A DNA stretch of 64,000 nucleotides from Flavobacterium resistens (GTDB lineage Bacteria; Bacteroidota; Bacteroidia; Flavobacteriales; Flavobacteriaceae): positions 434,001-498,000 of the forward strand of contig NZ_FXTA01000004.1 of NCBI RefSeq assembly GCF_900182645.1, written 5' to 3'. The notes under the pieces are model-generated. The model was not told the origin of the DNA, made no database searches, and was given only the letters and a program-made list of their open reading frames with translations. The position numbers and the translations under genes are program-made. How positions within the stretch are numbered: the stretch's first letter is position 1; each line of letters begins with the position of its first letter. Positions 62,479 to 64,000 of the stretch are shown here, piece by piece.

Positions 62479-63111
62479 ATGTTATCAAAAGAAATACAAT
62501 TAGAAGTTAATAAAGGAGCTATGTTGCCTCTGATGGAAGAATTTTATACCATTCAGGGAGAAGGTTATCATACAGGGACAGCGGCGTATTTTATTAGAAT
62601 TGGAGGATGTGATGTTGGTTGTCATTGGTGCGATGTGAAAGAAAGCTGGAATGCAGAACTTCATCCGCCAACAAGTATTGATTTAATTGTGAAAAATGCT
62701 TCAACTTATGCAGATACTGTAGTAATAACTGGTGGGGAGCCTTTAACATGGGATATGACTTTGCTTACGCAGCAATTAAAAAATGAAAATTTAAAAGTTC
62801 ATATTGAAACATCTGGAGCATATCCTTTAAGTGGAACTTGGGATTGGATTTGCCTTTCACCAAAGAAGAACAAATTGCCAACTCAAACGGTTTATGATAA
62901 TGCTGATGAATTAAAAGTGATTATCTACAACAAACACGATTTTATTTTTGCAGAAGAACAAGCCGAACTTGTTAATGACAATGCAATTCTGTTTCTTCAG
63001 CCAGAATGGAGTAAAAAAGAAGAAATGACTCCGCTGATTGTTGATTATGTAATGAATAATCCAAAATGGCGTGTTTCTCTACAGACGCATAAATATTTGA
63101 ATATACCGTAA
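62479..63111 (+). CDS. queE: 7-carboxy-7-deazaguanine synthase (radical SAM)
   Basis: Radical-SAM enzyme that contracts the ring of 6-carboxytetrahydropterin, a step of queuosine and 7-deazaguanine synthesis; 210 residues. The Fe-S motif is Cys44-x3-Cys48-x2-Cys51 (GGCDVGCHWCDVK), preceded by the QGEGYHTGTAAYFIRIGG block typical of QueE. SPKKNKLP and the C-terminal QTHKYLNIP fit the family. The stop overlaps the following bidirectional terminator. queA at 36.6 kb is a later step. Confidence 0.95.
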   Translation: MLSKEIQLEVNKGAMLPLMEEFYTIQGEGYHTGTAAYFIRIGGCDVGCHWCDVKESWNAELHPPTSIDLIVKNASTYADTVVITGGEPLTWDMTLLTQQLKNENLKVHIETSGAYPLSGTWDWICLSPKKNKLPTQTVYDNADELKVIIYNKHDFIFAEEQAELVNDNAILFLQPEWSKKEEMTPLIVDYVMNNPKWRVSLQTHKYLNIP

Positions 63112-63142
63112 AAAAAATCTCTTCAATTGAAGAGATTTTTTT
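63111..63142. terminator. Bidirectional terminator
   Basis: A perfect self-complementary stretch (63111-63142) with A-rich left and T-rich right ends. It overlaps the queE stop codon and the end of the DinB-like gene. Confidence 0.85.
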
Positions 63143-63686
63143 ATTGCCAGTTTTTATATTTTTTTAAAGTCGTAATGTGCGCCAAATGGTGGTTTCCATG
63201 CCAGGCATACATTCCTATAATTTTCTTTAGTTTGTTTTCTGAGTTATCTGCTGGATGTATAAACGTCTTTTCTAAATCAGATTCTGATAAGTTTTTCATG
63301 ATATAGCCTAGTCTGAAATGAAGCCCTTTTAATAAATCTAAGGTTGGCTGAATCGGCATTGTTAAATTATCATTTAGTTCAGACCATAAAACTTCATCAT
63401 AAGCTTTAATCACGGGATTGTTTTCAGTTAATGCCCATTTGATTCTAACATAACAATGCATGTGACTTTCAGCGCAATGATGGATAACTTGTCTCACGGT
63501 CCATCCATCGGGACGATAAGGCGTATCCAATTGCTCATTGGTCAAATGAATGGTTTCTTTTGCTAATTTTTCAGGGAAAGCTTCAATTTCTTTAATTCTT
63601 TCAGAATGATATTCTGGCGAATAATGTTCTGGAGCAATAAATTTTCCAATAGGATATTTTAAATTTTCAAGATCAAATTCTTTCAT
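63141..63686 (-). CDS. DinB/YfiT-type putative metal-dependent transferase
   Basis: A 181-residue four-helix-bundle protein of the DinB superfamily, close to YfiT (annotated as bacillithiol transferase in some genomes). A likely metal triad is His69 or His70 (VIHHCAES) with His163 and His167 (AWHGNHHLAH). The RPDGWTVRQVIHHCAES block is typical of the family. Thiol substrate and activity are family inference. Confidence 0.82.
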   Translation of the reverse strand: MKEFDLENLKYPIGKFIAPEHYSPEYHSERIKEIEAFPEKLAKETIHLTNEQLDTPYRPDGWTVRQVIHHCAESHMHCYVRIKWALTENNPVIKAYDEVLWSELNDNLTMPIQPTLDLLKGLHFRLGYIMKNLSESDLEKTFIHPADNSENKLKKIIGMYAWHGNHHLAHITTLKKYKNWQ

Positions 63687-63702
63687 TGTGTATGTTTAAA
63701 TG

Positions 63703-64000
63703 TTAAATAGAAAGTTTGGCTAAATAATCATAATGTTCGCCCTCTAAAATAAGTTCACATTTTAATCCATTAGCAATTGCTGCGTTTTGTAGTGTGTTGT
63801 AATCTAGATAAAGCCAGTCAAACGATTCTTCTTTTTCTCCTTTGTAAGAAATTGTAAAAGTTAGTTCTCCATAATAATCATTGCTTGACGGAATCCATTT
63901 TCCGCCATCTTCATCCTCATCAAACATATATATAATATCTGAACTGTCAATTAAAATTTGACCTCCAGGATTTAATAACGATTTAAGTTTTGATAAATAT
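63703..64000 (-). CDS. Class I SAM-dependent methyltransferase, C-terminal part (truncated by window)
   Basis: The minus-strand frame is open from the stop at 63703 to the right edge; an internal ATG at 63927 is not the true start. The visible ~99 residues read LLNPGGQILIDSSDIIYMFD, then YYGELTFTISYKG, FDWLYLDYNTLQNAAIANG and GEHYDYLAKLS. The LxPGGxILIDSSD segment is strand 5 of a class I SAM methyltransferase. The SAM-binding N-terminus lies outside, so substrate is unknown. It is 16 bp upstream of the DinB-type gene. Confidence 0.8.
   Translation of the reverse strand, partial: YLSKLKSLLNPGGQILIDSSDIIYMFDEDEDGGKWIPSSNDYYGELTFTISYKGEKEESFDWLYLDYNTLQNAAIANGLKCELILEGEHYDYLAKLSI

Noticed and set aside
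1..64000. tRNA genes, CRISPR arrays, prophage or insertion sequences
   Set aside because: No cloverleaf-like gene, regularly spaced repeat array, transposase, integrase or phage structural gene was seen in the gaps or reading frames.

Overview
The window is a stretch of AT-rich chromosome from a Flavobacteriaceae bacterium, most likely a Flavobacterium of the F. johnsoniae type. The evidence is the set of Bacteroidetes-typical families (outer-membrane beta-barrel receptor, DUF3109, DUF3857 transglutaminases, DUF1800/DUF1501 pair, ExbB-ExbD-ExbD-TonB cluster), several promoter matches of the flavobacterial form TTG-N17..23-TAnnTTTG, and many dispersed palindromic intergenic repeats. No tRNA, rRNA, CRISPR array, prophage or insertion sequence was seen. 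The assignment is made by reading, without any database search.

Layout. 1-13 kb: the end of a TonB-receptor-like barrel protein, aspartokinase, GNAT, fructose-bisphosphatase, a TerB-like protein, a tight HupE / dCMP deaminase / S41 protease operon, small lipoproteins, a shortened thioredoxin-reductase-like flavoprotein, MarC, DUF4412 and DUF3109. 13.6-17.3 kb: class I ribonucleotide reductase (nrdB, nrdA) of strikingly eukaryote-like sequence. 17.6-20.2 kb: DUF1800 and DUF1501 pair. 20.4-24.9 kb: aromatic amino-acid operon (pheA, aminotransferase, tyrA, DAHP synthase-chorismate mutase), preceded by a complete attenuator with a Phe/Tyr-rich leader peptide of 26 codons and ended by a strong terminator. 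25-34.6 kb: a very large multidomain VIT/vWA/orphan-plug protein, rsgA, dtd, two DUF3857 transglutaminase-like proteins and a decayed remnant of a third. 34.6-39.2 kb: MazG-like protein, aroA, queA, kynureninase. 39.5-47.6 kb: glycine-zipper lipoprotein, an unrecognised 601-residue protein with nitronate-monooxygenase-like motifs, an AsmA-like protein, a penicillin acylase, an RDD protein and a small secreted protein. 47.7-53 kb: two serine hydrolases, an AraC regulator, a secreted protein and a GNAT. 53.2-56.2 kb: kynurenine 3-monooxygenase and a HerA-like ATPase. 56.6-62.4 kb: exbB-exbD-exbD-tonB, a small membrane protein, a PstS-like lipoprotein and a TPR protein in one operon. 62.5-64 kb: queE, a DinB/YfiT-type protein and the end of a SAM methyltransferase.

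How the genes fit together. pheA, tyrA, the DAHP synthase-chorismate mutase and aroA cover entry to the shikimate pathway, EPSP synthesis and the Phe/Tyr branches; lysC opens the aspartate family; nrdAB and dCMP deaminase supply deoxynucleotides; queA and queE belong to queuosine synthesis; kmo and kynU are two steps of kynurenine catabolism. The TonB operon energises outer-membrane receptors such as the one at the left edge.

The strongest unusual signals are (i) the Phe/Tyr attenuator before pheA, where leader codons, antiterminator and terminator can all be read off the sequence; (ii) the VIT/vWA protein, which carries a receptor plug without a barrel; (iii) a segment of that same protein matching the periplasmic linker of the TonB encoded 32 kb away at 27 of 33 residues; (iv) the 601-residue cysteine-bearing protein; and (v) a DUF3857 pseudogene next to a DUF3857 protein that has lost two transglutaminase catalytic residues.
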